Shown here: in pieces, positions 46,787-57,476 of the stretch
How the letters are laid out: every line of letters begins with the position of its first letter
Numbering within the stretch: the first letter of the stretch is position 1
From: Eurosta solidaginis
Taxonomy: Eukaryota; Arthropoda; Insecta; Diptera; Tephritidae
Length of the DNA stretch: 64,000 nucleotides
Assembly (NCBI RefSeq): GCF_040869045.1
Contig: NC_090319.1
Coordinates: 286,103,693 to 286,167,692, forward strand
Direction: 5' to 3'
Position numbers and translations under genes: made by a program
The notes under the pieces: model-generated
Seen by the model: only the letters and a program-made list of their open reading frames with translations
What the model was told of the DNA's origin: nothing
The model's database searches: none

Positions 46787-47014
46787 TGTAGTTCCAATAT
46801 TGATATAAATAAAGGAACTATTTTAATGTAAAAATTAATATATTTTATTAGCGCTTAAAAATCGGTTGTGCATTAATCGAATTTTCATAAGAATCCAAAT
46901 TTTTGAAGTAAACAAAATTCAAAATTGGAAATTAAAAATGCATGAATTCATTTAAAAAATAACAAAATTACAAAGTAAAATATTGTAAAGTTAAAATTAT
47001 AAACAAACCCTACA
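46787..47014 (-). repeat. right LTR, inverted, 228 bp
   Basis: Reads tgtagttccaatattg on the plus strand and acaaaccctaca at its end, the exact reverse orientation of the left LTR. Its U5 edge faces the protease and its U3 edge faces the flanking SINE. The bases inside (attaatgtcac on the minus strand) share only att with the sequence after the left LTR, so the primer-binding site is not duplicated here. Confidence 0.9.
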
Positions 47015-47156
47015 GGGGGCCCCTGTTTAAAAAAATGTTCTTCTAATTGAAAAAACTTGTTTCTAAATATTTTTTATGTTGATTTGCCCGGTGCTTGAAC
47101 CCAGGATCTTCCATGTGGTAGGCGGAGCACGCTACCATCTCACCACGGCGGTGGGA
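47015..47156 (-). mobile_element. SINE copy e/f, 5' half
   Basis: Contains the Pol III-type region on the minus strand: ccgccgtggtgagatggtag near 47155, B-box-like gggttcaagcaccggg near 47100, then attagaagaac. It continues the 3' half at 40590-40805. Confidence 0.88.
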
Positions 47157-47767
47157 ATCCTGAATATAAGTTGTTAGAGGAAGCATAATATTTTTAAGAG
47201 ATATGCTATATCCCCACAAGCATCTATATTAGAGAACAATTAGAAAACGAATCGTATTTCTCTAAGTTAAAAGATTAGAAAACAATTTACACAATTTGCG
47301 AAATTATCGAGAATTATAGCATTCTCGACAAAGAGGGGATTTTGTTCTCGATATCGAGAACGGGTTAAAATTCTAATCGAATTGTAACGTAAATTTCAAA
47401 TTGGATTCTAATGTGAATTTTTCATTGACGCGCAATGAAATGCAGTTATTTAATATCAATTCGATTTTCATTGCATTTTTATATCAAAAGTTTTAATGGG
47501 TTTACAACTATATTTTTTTGATATGAATATATTTCAAATTCTTCTTATAATAATTCAAATCCTACTAATATTTTCACACAACTTTAGCTCTATCATGTCC
47601 TACGAATAATCGATAACTATGACAACATCGCACTTTAGTGTTTCTTAAGTACCCTTTAGTGCAAGCAATCTGACCTAGTTTTCGATAAATGTTACGCTAA
47701 AGAACCACATTGTAGTTCTAATGTAAAATCACAAAATTTCTCTTACGTTAGATACCGTGTTCGCTGG
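47157..47767. other. nothing recognised
   Basis: AT-rich DNA with repeated words such as ttctcgatatcgagaac near 47343 (a perfect 17-base inverted word). No gene is seen. Confidence 0.4.
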
Positions 47768-48045
47768 GATGGTGGTAGCGTGCTCCGCCAAATACACGGA
47801 TGGTCCTGCGTTAAAGTCCCGCACAAGGCAACATCTACAACCAAGAAAAACGTAGTTTCAATTAGAAAAAAAGTCATTCTAAGCGTGGTCGCCCCTTGGC
47901 AGTAGTTTTGAAAATAATATTTTCGTCGGAATTAAACATGTAGGTCCCGTCCCTCCGGCTTGTAAGAAAAACTAAAAAGAAGCACTACGTAAATTGGAAG
48001 CGAAGTTAAGGCTTACATCTCCGAGGAGGTAAATCCCGCCAAGTA
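47768..48045 (+). mobile_element. SINE copy g, diverged
   Basis: Has ggtggtagcgtgctccgcc at the 5' end, a decayed B box (gcgttaaagtcccgc), the gtcgccccttggcagt body word and an end near gaggaggtaaatcccgcc. It is more diverged than the other copies and lacks the central cagatgccgttcgg block. Confidence 0.75.
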
Positions 48046-48793
48046 TTTTTTAATAGCGACTCCGCTTTCTGAGGGTTTTCAAAATAGTTTGATCAGTGCG
48101 ACATCCAGCGACACCTTTTGCTAAAGTCAAATCATATTTTGGTAAAATATCAGCTTTTTAAAACCCTGGAGAACTTTCCATATTCATAACGCCCAATTCG
48201 TAAAAGTATTTTGACTTAACCATTGATATATGTTCACTGGCATCGGTTATTGGTGCCTAACCTAAAATATGTGATTGCACCATGAAATAGAAAATGTCAA
48301 AAATTTCGAAGCGAAAAATATAATCTCCAGCATGTGAATAAATTCGCCTGCGCAAAAATTTATAATTATGGGTATGGGGGAAACCCAAAACCTAATAGAT
48401 TGGCTATGGTATGGTTATGGCTAAGGCATTATTCTATGACTTCAATAACCAGATACGTTGTTTTACTCGGAGTTTTCCAGGGTCTTAAAGTAGTAGTTCC
48501 ACAATTTTCTTTTTATCTTATGATCTATTCATACACGAGGGAACTTTATAGTCGTGACCAAACTTTGGTCTCACAAAACGTACCACTTTCTATGCATACA
48601 ATCAAAAAATATTTATTTAATCGCAATTATAACAATTTATATGTACGTGATATATACAGGAAATATTGCCAGTTCGACTGCTGAGTGACATGCCACCACA
48701 TCTCAACTTCTGTTCTGAAAACGACCTCTCTTAAACTGTTTCGAAATTCGGTGTTCTGTCGAGTAAGGGTGATATTCCACTCAACAACACTCT
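48046..48793. other. spacer with probable poly(A) signal for the protease gene
   Basis: A 116-codon frame (48334-48684, plus) is Tyr/Asn-rich with no family features, and I do not call it a gene. On the minus strand AATAAA lies at 48617-48612, about 180 nt beyond the stop of the protease homologue, and could be its poly(A) signal. Confidence 0.35.
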
Positions 48794-49570
48794 TCAAGCT
48801 ATATTGGTTCTTAAAAATTCCAAAACAACTTCATTTGTTACATTTGTAAATAGAAACGGAATATTGAAGGTCTCACTACCACCGTTTACCACCGCACAAA
48901 GTTTATTATTCACAATTGCCCCTGCTCCAAAATCTCCAAAACCCAAATAACTTACTGTAGATCCAGCACAAATGATTGTGGGTGGTAGAATTTTCGGTAT
49001 CGGTAAATTTGCATAATCGTTCTCACATTGATCCTTTTGTCTTATAGTCATTCTAGTTGTTTTGAGAATAGGACAAGGAGTCCTTCCGCGAAAAACATCC
49101 GCACCCCATCCACTAATATGCATATCCCTGCCCGGTTCTAATACGGAATCGCAAAGGTCTATTGTGCTTACTGCTAAATCTAAATCGCATTCAAAATCTG
49201 GATGAACTTTAACCACTGCTATGTCCATAAATAATGATCTTGGTTTAAAAGCAGGATCATGAAATATTCTTTCCGCTTTGCGTTGTTGCCCCTTTCCTTT
49301 GTTTAATTCACGTATATCGACCATTCCAGCTAGAATGTCGAGATTGGTCGGTATTATCTTGAATACGCAATTCCCAGATGTAACCACCGATCTCACGGTG
49401 ACTAAGGTACCAACACAACGATACTCATTACGATGGAATATTGATACCGAAAACGGGCTGTCCTGCATTCTTATACCTACGCCATGTATAACGCGAAGTT
49501 GCGCATTCGTACAGGATAAGCGGCAGCTTAGAAAGATAAACAGGATCGTCAAATAAATGCGGAAATTCAT
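48794..49570 (-). CDS. secreted serine protease homologue (inactive), 258 aa
   Basis: A single-exon gene for a chymotrypsin-fold (S1) protein. Residues 1-23 form a signal peptide (hydrophobic ILFIFL core, CTNA end). The mature part has the S1 landmarks RCVGTLVT, TSGNC (usual TAAHC), MDIAV (usual DIAL), ISGWG, ICAG and GDFGAG (usual GDSGGP). Catalytic His is Asn at residue 67, Asp is kept at 116, and catalytic Ser is Phe at 214, so it cannot cleave peptide bonds. The Cys before GDSGG and its partner near the C-terminus are missing; the 182-201 pair remains. The activation site (RVIHG at 26-30) lacks the usual IVGG. Such homologues act in insect immunity, seminal fluid or digestion as cofactors or decoys; which applies here is unknown. 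The ORF is intact, has a good TATA box and looks like a live gene. Confidence 0.88.
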   Translation of the reverse strand: MNFRIYLTILFIFLSCRLSCTNAQLRVIHGVGIRMQDSPFSVSIFHRNEYRCVGTLVTVRSVVTSGNCVFKIIPTNLDILAGMVDIRELNKGKGQQRKAERIFHDPAFKPRSLFMDIAVVKVHPDFECDLDLAVSTIDLCDSVLEPGRDMHISGWGADVFRGRTPCPILKTTRMTIRQKDQCENDYANLPIPKILPPTIICAGSTVSYLGFGDFGAGAIVNNKLCAVVNGGSETFNIPFLFTNVTNEVVLEFLRTNIA

Positions 49571-49599
49571 TTTAATTTAAGAACTTTTATACCACTTTT

Positions 49600-49646
49600 T
49601 AAGTATAGAATACACCAAGATCAATTTTGTGGACGCTATTTATACC
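49600..49646 (-). promoter_or_regulatory. core promoter of the protease homologue
   Basis: On the minus strand TATAAATAG lies at 49644-49636, 66-75 nt before the ATG at 49570. A start site about 30 nt downstream (near 49610) would give a 5' UTR of about 40 nt. A second TATA-like gtataaaag at 49592-49584 is only about 14 nt from the ATG, so it is less likely to be used. Confidence 0.6.
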
Positions 49647-49783
49647 TAATTGAGTTATGTGAATAAAAAATAAGCAAAAACTTTCCTGTCAAAACTTCAG
49701 GAATTTTAAAAAACAATAATACGTCTTAATTAAACTCAAGGCTATACAATAAAATATCTTGTTTTTTTGCACTCGGTGAAGTG

Positions 49784-50104
49784 AAATAAATAAATAAATG
49801 CAAGGCGCGATAACCTCCGAAGAGATTTTAGGCGGAGCTTATCTTCAAATTTGCGTCATGCTTCTTTTAATTTTTCCTAAAAATTGACGTCGACTCCGAA
49901 CGGCATTTGCAAGGCAGATGAATTTTCATGGCAGAAATACATTCGGAGTGTATGCTAAACACTTCCGAGAGGCGACGGCGATTAGAAAACATTTTTTCTA
50001 ATTAAAAAATTATTTCGTCATTTTTGTTGTTACTCTGCCCCGCAGTTGAACCCAGGACCTTCGGTGTGGTAGACGGAGTATTCTACCATACCACGGCGGG
50101 CGCC
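49784..50104 (-). mobile_element. SINE copy h, nearly full length
   Basis: From the 3' end (aaataaataaatgcaaggcg) through cgactccgaacggcatttgc to the B-box-like gggttcaactgcggggc (minus strand, near 50045) and the A-box region taccacggcgggcgcc. It sits about 215 bp upstream of the protease gene's ATG, just beyond its promoter. Confidence 0.85.
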
Positions 50105-50292
50105 TCGATCATTTATAGCTTGTGTAAATTTTTGGGTGAGAGTGCCTGCTAAAATTAAAATTTTAGTTATGGAAAATACAAATAATGTGTAATTTCTACC
50201 TTCGATGGTTAATAAAACAGCAGAAACGTCCGGATAAATTATCTTAATACTTTATTCTTCGGTCTTCAATCAAATAATGAACCGGAAGTACA

Positions 50293-50640
50293 CCATCTTC
50301 TCTTTTGTTGTTGTTGTTGTTGTAGCGATTAGTTACTCCCCGAAAGCTTTGGGGAGTGTTATCGATGTGATGGTCCTTTGTCGGATACAGATCCGATACG
50401 CTCCAGTAACACAGCACCATTAAGGTGCTGGCCCGACCTTCTCGGGAACGATTTATATGGCCACATTAAACCTTCAGGCCATCCCTCCCTCCCCACCCCC
50501 AAGTTCCATGAGGAGCTTGGGGTCGCCAGAGCCTCGTCTGTTAGTGAAACGGGATTCGCCGCTCGAAGGTGAGGTTGACAATTGGGTTGGAGAAGCTATA
50601 TATTGCGATACACAACCCCTTGAATCCCATCTTCTCTTTT
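50293..50640 (-). mobile_element. CAA-tailed short retroelement, copy 3, with TSD
   Basis: The insert (50307-50626) is flanked by a 14-bp duplication ccatcttctctttt at 50293-50306 and 50627-50640. The 3' end is (minus strand) cgctacaacaacaacaac. The usual 5' block (gggttaggggg) is missing, so this copy is 5'-truncated at a point equal to the caaggggttgtg word, the truncation pattern of LINE-driven insertion. Confidence 0.92.
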
Positions 50641-51020
50641 CTTCCTTTACAGTGATATATTTTTGCTTATTCTATTAATTAGTTGACATGGTTGCATTTA
50701 TGATCTTACAACTCGGCCAGCATGAAACTGTATCGACCTCGATACATTATCTTAATTTCTATTTTTACTGTCATACATTTCTTAATCTGATACAATTCGT
50801 TATTTCTATTCAGAGTTACAGCTCGCACTGTATTGACCTTGATACATTATAACTTAATTCCTACCTTCACTATCGTGCATTTTTTAATCGAATACCTAAT
50901 CTAATACGATTCGCTATTTGTGTTCAGAGTTACCGCTCGGCCAATCTGACACTGTAATCGACCTCGATACAGTATAACTTAATTTCTAACAAATATTAGT
51001 CTGGTTCTACTGTGAAATAT
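50641..51020. repeat. loose tandem repeat
   Basis: A block of the form tgtatcgacctcgatacattat(a)acttaatttct recurs near 50730, 50830 and 50955 at intervals of about 100-125 bp, with gttacagctcg/gttaccgctcgg between. Three diverged units are present and no gene is seen. Confidence 0.6.
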
Positions 51021-51029
51021 ATTCTTTGA

Positions 51030-51790
51030 AAACGGCTCACTCATCAAGTGTTTTGGCCAGTAACAGTAGATGTACATTTGGCACTACATTGCCTATGCCG
51101 TCTATTATGAAATCGATGTTTGCCCGTTTTCATATTGCCTGCATCAATAGAACGTAGCAATGTAATGACTCGCTCTTTTTGTCCCACTTGCGTCTTGCCA
51201 AATGCTTATAAACTTCGTGCCTCTGTATCGGCACGTCAAATTCCGTCGTAGGGGCCTTTTTTAACTCGGCATAGCTTAACGCTTTGGTGGTGGTAAGGAA
51301 AACTTTGCCTGTTTGCCACCAGGCAGCTACGAAAAGCCAGAAATTTAAATCGTTCGTCTACTCTTAAAGTCTCCATTACTTCTTCGAAATCTTGCAGAAA
51401 ATGTCCCACCGACACTGATATATCATCACCACTGAACTTGGGCATAACATGCTCTATATCGGCAAAATCCAGTCTACGTTGCTGTTGTACCCTAGTACTA
51501 GCTCTTAGCTCGTCGATTTCTTTCAATGATTTTAACATTTTCATACGTTTTCGTAGCGCCACCAGTTGATCATCCACACTTATGGTCGTGGCTCTTGCGT
51601 CAATTGTGGCAGAGTTTGATGGGGCGGCAGCAAAACATCGTGAAGAACAGATGTTGAATTGAATTCAACCAAAACATTGGTAGTAGAGGCAGTTGGAACG
51701 GCAGTGGCGGCAGTATGAATGGCGGTAACGGCAGAGCAGACGGTAGCGGCAGCAGAATAGACGGCAGACAGAGCCTAATTAAATAATAAA
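51030..51790 (-). pseudogene. LTR-element gag relic (DFADIEH type)
   Basis: The minus-strand frame 51577-51236 opens with a coiled-coil-like VALRKRMKMLKSLKEIDELR, then RRLDFADIEHVMPKFSGDD and HFLQDFEEVMETL...FKFLAFRSCL. These are the capsid-start motifs of a gypsy-group gag (FSGDD...DFE). A second frame further down (51230-51030) continues HEVYKHLARRKWDK and IDFIIDGI, typical of the capsid's later part. Upstream (51600-51790) lies a GGC/AGC-rich low-complexity stretch. Frame changes and an internal stop show decay, and no LTRs are visible. Confidence 0.7.
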
Positions 51791-51799
51791 TATAATGCA

Positions 51800-52734
51800 A
51801 AATTTCTAATTAGTTAAACAAACAGATTATTTTTGACACACATACCAACGAAATGAAATGAACGCCTCTTTGACAAAACATTTTGCTATACTTTTGCAAA
51901 AGAAAATTTCCAAGTAATTATTTGTTTATATATATACATTAGACTGACCCGAATCTGCATCATATCTTTATAGTTTTGATGCTGAATGCTAAAAACCTTC
52001 GAATTGGTCTCAGAAGTAATTTCCCAGAGTTTGGAGGCGAATCATCCCGAAAATTTACCGGAACGAAAAATTGACAAAAAATGTACAAAAAATATGAGGT
52101 TATCACTTTGAATGCTAAAATAAAACTGTTTAACATTTTTTTTTTCAAACATGTAATACTTCATAATGTTGGAAATTTGAAGAGCTTTGAGCGCAATTTG
52201 AATCAACTCGCTTCAAGATATGAACAAAATACTTAAATGACCCTAATACGAAAAAGAGTAATATTACGTGTAATCGCGTCAATGACTTTGGAAATGGGCC
52301 CTTGAGGTTAATTCTAAGTTTTTAAACTTAAGTAATATACGTTTTGTTTGCTTTGCAAATTTTAATTTTTTTCATTATTGGCATTAACATGCAATTCTGG
52401 TTTACATGTGAACTACCTACTAGAGGTGTACGCCGATCTCTTTATCGACGGCGGCGCCGGCGTACGCCGGTGTTCTTACTTTAAAAAGCTTGATTTTTCT
52501 ATTTAAAAAAATTATATTTAGGAAAGGTTTTGTTTGTATGTATTTAAGGAAATCAACGTTTTAGCCATTTCGGAAAGGGCCGGGGTTCTTGCCTCAAAAT
52601 CTCGCAGATCGTTTAAAAGTTTTCAGGAGTAGCTCCTTGCGGAGGGATTTTCACTTACTCCAAAGTGGCTCCGAACCTAACCCCGGTCTGAATAGGTATT
52701 GCTGCGTCTGCTGAAAAGAAATAGAGAATCATAA
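51800..52734. other. no gene; GC-rich inverted patch near 52430
   Basis: Mostly AT-rich DNA. At 52428-52485 gtacgccg, ggcggcgccggc and gtacgccggtg form a compact GC-rich, self-complementary patch similar in composition to 57315-57420. Confidence 0.4.
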
Positions 52735-54840
52735 AATGTTGTGTTTTTTAGCTTCATACGGCTGTGTTATCAGGCGCCGTATTTCCTTATATTGCTTCCG
52801 GAGATGACTCCTTAAACCCCGTGGTGGTGTAGGCTCATCAATCAGATGTCTGTTGGGATTCCCAGGCTTCTGGGTATTCAACAGAAACTGTTTGGTTAGC
52901 ATTTCATTTCTCTCCCTAATTGGGAGTATTCTCGCCTCATTATATAGATGGTGTCTGGGGATATAAGAAGACAACCCGTGGCGGTTCTGAGGGCAGTATT
53001 TTGTAGGTTTGTAGCATATTCCCGTGACTAGTCTTTCAGCTTGACGACCATATCGGAGATGCGTAGCATACAATCGGCTGGCAAATTGCTTTGTAAGTGG
53101 TAATGAGCGTTTCTTTATCTTTACCCCAAGTACTGCCAGGCAAGAGATTTGAGAATTTTATTGCGGCTCTGGATTTTCATTACAATTGCGGCTGCATGCT
53201 CACTAGAATGTAGATCCTGATCCAACGTCACGGCCAAGATTTTGGGGTGTAAGACAGTCGGTAGCATAATGCGATTGGCGTGGATGTTCAAAATGGTCGA
53301 CATTTGGGACGTCCATGTTGTAAATGAAAGCGAAGACGAGTTAGTCGGGCATAATGTCAGGTTCGCAAGTTCGCATTTTGTTGCAAATCTCATCGATCTG
53401 TGGGCCATGGCCTGTGGCCATTATTATGCAGTCATCGGCTTAGGAAACGATAGTGACTCCTTCTTGTGGTGAAGGTAGCTTTGATATGTAGAAGTTAAAC
53501 ACAAATGGGGATAGGACACCACGCTGTGACACCCCTGGTTTAATTTTTCTTAGTTTCGATGTTGCGTTCCTGAATTGCGCCGATGCCAGCCGATCAGACA
53601 GATAATTTACGGTCCACCTTTTAAGACTTGGGGAAGGGTAGACCCTTCCAGGTTTTGCAGTAACGTGCCATGGTTGACCATATCAAAAGCTTTTGACAGG
53701 TCTATCGCATCGAGTACTGTCCTATGAAGGGGGTTTTGATTTAATCCGCAATTTATCTGAGTACTAATGGCATTAAGCACGGTGGTTGTGCTATGTACCT
53801 TTCTGAAGCCAATCTGATCATTGGCTAGTAGCAAATTTGCTTTAAAGTAGGCGAGCACAATGGCTTCAAGTGTCTTGGCTACTGGCGATAGGAGAGATAG
53901 CGGACGATAAGAATGTCCTATGTTATCTGGTTTCCCAGGCTTTAGTAGTGGGACCACATTGGCCTTTTTCCATTTTTCGCGGATGACAAATGTGGAAAGG
54001 GACAGGTTAAATATTTGAATTCCTCTTTAGCATCGGCATGGCTATGCCGTCTGGGCCCACTGCTTTAGATGATTTAGCATGACCGATGGCATCCTCAACC
54101 TCTTTGGCGGTGATGGTAATTGGGGACGTTCTCAATTTATGTTTATGTGCATGTCTGTTGCATTCTACGGTTGACAAAGTTGGACGGCGGGTCATTATAT
54201 ATTGTCGGCATAAAGCGCGCGGGCATTTTTTCGCATCCGACAGCACTTTATCGCCAAAGGCGATGGACATTTTGTCATCGTGCTTAAACGGATTCGATAT
54301 GAGTTTTACGGTGGACCAAAGCCTACCCACACGGGACAGAGGTTACAATCCCTTAAGTGCTCCTCCCATTTCGCCCGCTTGTGTTCATTCACAAGCAATC
54401 TGACGCGCTGGTTTATATCCCTTATTTGAGGGTCGCCAATTTCGAGCTGTCTTATAAGGTCGCGTTCTCTCGCTAAATTTGCAACCTCCTCCGGAAAATG
54501 AGGCCGGATTTTGGGAATTCTTCCTACGGGAATAAAACAAACCGAGGCAGATTCAATGACCTTGCGGAAAGCACGCTCCCCTTGGCGAGCATCAGTCGGG
54601 ATATGGAGGGCAGCAAAGCGATTGTCTGTAAAGGATTTGTACACATCCCACTTTCCTTTTTCAAAGTTTATGAAAGTACGGTTTTCGGTGACGATGAAGT
54701 CGGTTGTTTGCTTCCCAAAGCAGGCGGTTTTATGTACCAGAGCGACTCGGGATTTTTCCCGACCAAGGGCTGTCACTTCAGTGTAACCCCACTTAATTTG
54801 TCACACTCTTGTCTGTATATCTTGTGCAAAGCGTAGTTTC
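52735..54840 (-). pseudogene. Jockey-like LINE pol, broken, 3' end missing
   Basis: Order on the minus strand: endonuclease-to-RT linker (54776-54306; FPEEVANLARERDLIRQL, VNEHKRAKWEEHL), RT start (54330-54007; HAKSSKAVGPDGI), RT core (53957-53607; VPLLKPGKPDN, YRPLSLLSPVAKTLEAI, DLSKAFDMVNHGTLL), later RT (53408-53121; LHPKILAVTLDQDLH) and C-terminal part (53073-52740; RHHLYNEARILPIRERNEML, QPYEAKKH). The region upstream of 54840 may belong too. Of the YADD box, ADD is preserved but the Tyr codon is TAA (53442-53440). Several frameshifts exist. The end at 52735 stops about 500 bp short of the natural CAA tail, so this copy is also 3'-deleted. Confidence 0.88.
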
Positions 54841-56226
54841 AACTACTTACTGGCGACGCCCAAGGGCGACCTACGGTTGCTATTAATAGTCTATTAATAC
54901 TCATGACTCTCGTGGCACAGGGCGCCTCCAGCTGTTTCGGCTGTTTATAAGAGCTACAATTCCCGATGTGCGAACAGTAGCAATCCCGACCACCAGTCGC
55001 TACCACTCCTCTTGACCCTCACACCATATGCCGGCACAGAAGCCGGCCTTCGTCGACATCACTTTCTAGAGTCCCTAGGTGTAGCTCCGAAGACTTTCTA
55101 ACGGATGTTTTCGTCGCGCTATGCTGCCCAGCTACACCAGAGAAACACTTTGAAACGTTAGGGAGTGACTATTCATTCAGGGAAGCCGCCTTCGAAATCA
55201 TAAGCAGTCTAAGTGGATGTCATTGCGTAACTCATGGGTGGAAATCGTATAATCCTCAGCGCATCTACATAATTAAAATTTTACAAGGACCCTGGATAAA
55301 ATTTTTAAAATGTAGACCAAAGCTTGCAGACGTTTGTATTTACAACATTATTTCAATAGTCTTCGTTAAATCAAAACTATATTTTAGAATGAAAGGCGAT
55401 CGATTTTAAGATTATATGCTCAGTCCAAACTGTTGTTTTCCAGCCTTATGATATAAGAATTTATTATGGATGGTTAGGTTATGTATGACTGCGCAGCTTA
55501 GTTTCACACCCGGTCATTTATTCGACCGTCTTTGGAAAGTTTTTGCATCACCAATTGAGTGTTCTTGCGAAGGACAAAGTCTCACCTGGTTAATATATGT
55601 ACCTACGTATTCACATTTTTAAAAGGAGCCGTAACGTGTAGGTGATATTTAAACTTGGTTGATTCCCTCCAAAGGACTAGATTTGGATAGGGCCGCCAAC
55701 TTTAGGCAATGTCAAACCGGGAAACTTGGGTGTTAAAAGATGAAGTGTGAAAATCAAAATTAGCATTTCAGATGCTTTTTTATAGTTTCGCAAATAAACA
55801 ACAGATGTTTGAATGTAAGCCCAAGTGATTTTTCAAACCCTTCTCATACATACATATATCCTCAACTTAAGTATGAGGTAGGAATCATTTCAAAGGAGTG
55901 TTTATGCTCCTAGAACCTACTAAAGGATTTTGCATCACTGATTTCGCTTATTCTTTCAGCCAATCGCAATGTAAATTTAAAAAAAAAAATCGGCACCTTT
56001 TTTGGGTAATTTGCTTCTTTTTAACAACTTGAGGACGATTTGAAAACATGTTCGCATTGGGTCATTTTATTCGAATTCATTATTCATTATTAATTTTTTT
56101 TTTAAATATGCAAAGTGAGCATATAAATTTATTATATGATTTTTCTTTGAGTGTTTTGTTTTAGTAACTTGGTGAATTGGGTGTTGCAAAGTCCGTTTTA
56201 AGCTGACATCGAAAGCGCCTATTTTT
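54841..56226. other. nothing firmly recognised
   Basis: 54841-55180 has higher GC than its surroundings and may be the decayed 5' part of the Jockey-like element, but I find no motif to prove it. 55200-56226 is AT-rich spacer. Confidence 0.35.
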
Positions 56227-57131
56227 ATACCTTTCATGAACATGAAATGGTATATTAACTTTGGTCTGATGTTTGTAACGTTGAGAAATATAGAAGAGAG
56301 ACTCAACATTAAGTATACCGAATTGATCAGGGCGACGAACTGAGTTGATATAGCCATGTTCGTCTGTCTGTTTGAACGCAAACTAGTCCCTCAAATTTTG
56401 AGATATCTCAATTAAATTTGGCACAAGGAAGTATTTTTGTATTATATTAGACATTTGTCGGATCCGGTAGGATCGGACCACTATAACATATATCTCCCAT
56501 ACAACCAATCGTTCAGATAAGACGATTTTGGTCATTCCTGCCGCAATTTAGAAAGTATAAACGTGAAACTCGGTGATATATATTTTAATATATAATAGAA
56601 GATTTTCCGAAAAAATCACTTTGATCGGAGCTATATATAGTATATATCCCATACAACCGATCGTTCAGATAGAAAGATTTTTGGCCATTTTTCCTTGAAT
56701 TTAGAAAGGATAAACGTCAAAGTCGGTGATATATATTCTAATATATCATAGAAGATTTTATGAAAAAATCACTTTGATCGGAGCTATATATAGTATATAT
56801 CCCATACAACCGATCGTTCAGATAGAAAGAATTTTGGCAATTTTTCCTTTAATTTCCAATATAAAAACGTTAAACTTGGTGATATTTATTGTAATATATC
56901 ATAGAAGATTTAATGAAAAAATCTTTTCGATCGGAGCTATATATAATAAATATCCCATACGACCGATCGTTCAGATAAGGGAGTTTTTTGCCATTTTTTA
57001 TTTTATATTTATCTTAAAAATCGTTTAGGTATGTACATCTGTTCACTATATATTTCTTATCTTATACATCCGATTATTTGGAGATTACGAACTGGATAAG
57101 ATTATTGTTCAGCCCCATTCATGAAAGGTAT
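56227..57131. repeat. TIR element with internal ~153-bp satellite
   Basis: Perfect 14-bp terminal inverted repeats atacctttcatgaa (56227-56240) and ttcatgaaaggtat (57118-57131). Inside, the word cccatacaaccgatcgttcag recurs at 56496, 56648, 56801 and 56954, a period of 152-153 bp, with gatcggagctatatata and tcggtgatatat in each unit. There is no coding potential. The layout (short inverted termini around a satellite) parallels Element A but the sequences are unrelated by eye. Confidence 0.85.
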
Positions 57132-57476
57132 GAGAGGCTATGCCGAAGACAGTCTCGTCCTTCCTTATTTTAAATAACAGTTTGATAGAGTTAAATTTCG
57201 CAATTAGTTTCTTATAACTGGCAGTGATGCGCATCCGTTGATACCCCTTTCGACCATATCCGAGCAATTTTCAACATGAACAATAAATCGCCTAAACAGT
57301 CTTAAACGAGTAGAAAATATAGTAACACGCCGAACGCCGCCGCCTCCGCTGCCACCGATATTTTGGACATTCGGCGGCGTCGTGCGAAAAACGACCGAAA
57401 ACGGCGGCGGCGGCAGCGTTTATTTCTACTACCTACGCACGCTCCCGAAAACGACATCCGGCTCTTACAAGCGATT
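57132..57476. other. spacer with GC-rich patch
   Basis: At 57320-57418 CGCCGCCGCC and GGCGGCGGCGGC runs on the same strand can pair over about 60 bp. No gene is seen. Confidence 0.45.

Larger units (their letters stand above)
40806..47014 (+). mobile_element. gypsy-type element with INVERTED LTRs, split by Element A
   Basis: Terminal 228-bp repeats at 40806-41033 and 46787-47014 are reverse complements with about 10 mismatches. The left one starts tgtagggtttg, ends ggaactaca and is followed after 2 nt by a tRNA-type primer-binding site tggcgatcctgccagga (41036). Internal coding parts are gag (41375-42106) and protease (46369-46779), both plus-strand. RT, RNase H and integrase are absent. GGGGG flanks both sides (40801-40805, 47015-47019) and the flanking SINE is interrupted exactly there. 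Element A copy 4 lies between gag and protease. Both outer ends are U3-type ends. Confidence 0.85.

Noticed and set aside
48334..48684. 116-codon plus-strand frame next to the protease homologue
   Set aside because: No recognisable motif, Tyr/Asn-rich composition expected from AT-rich DNA, and it overlaps the likely 3' UTR of the minus-strand gene.
19050..52840. Inversion between 19.05 kb and 52.73 kb, because one Jockey-like piece (+) seems to continue the other (-)
   Set aside because: The two pieces overlap by about 100 bp (both contain attgatgagc...ggtttaaggag and acacagccgtatgaag) and differ in sequence, so they are independent copies truncated at different points.
52428..57420. GC-rich self-complementary patches at 52430 and 57320 as ends of one element
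   Set aside because: They share composition but not enough ordered sequence to define a family.
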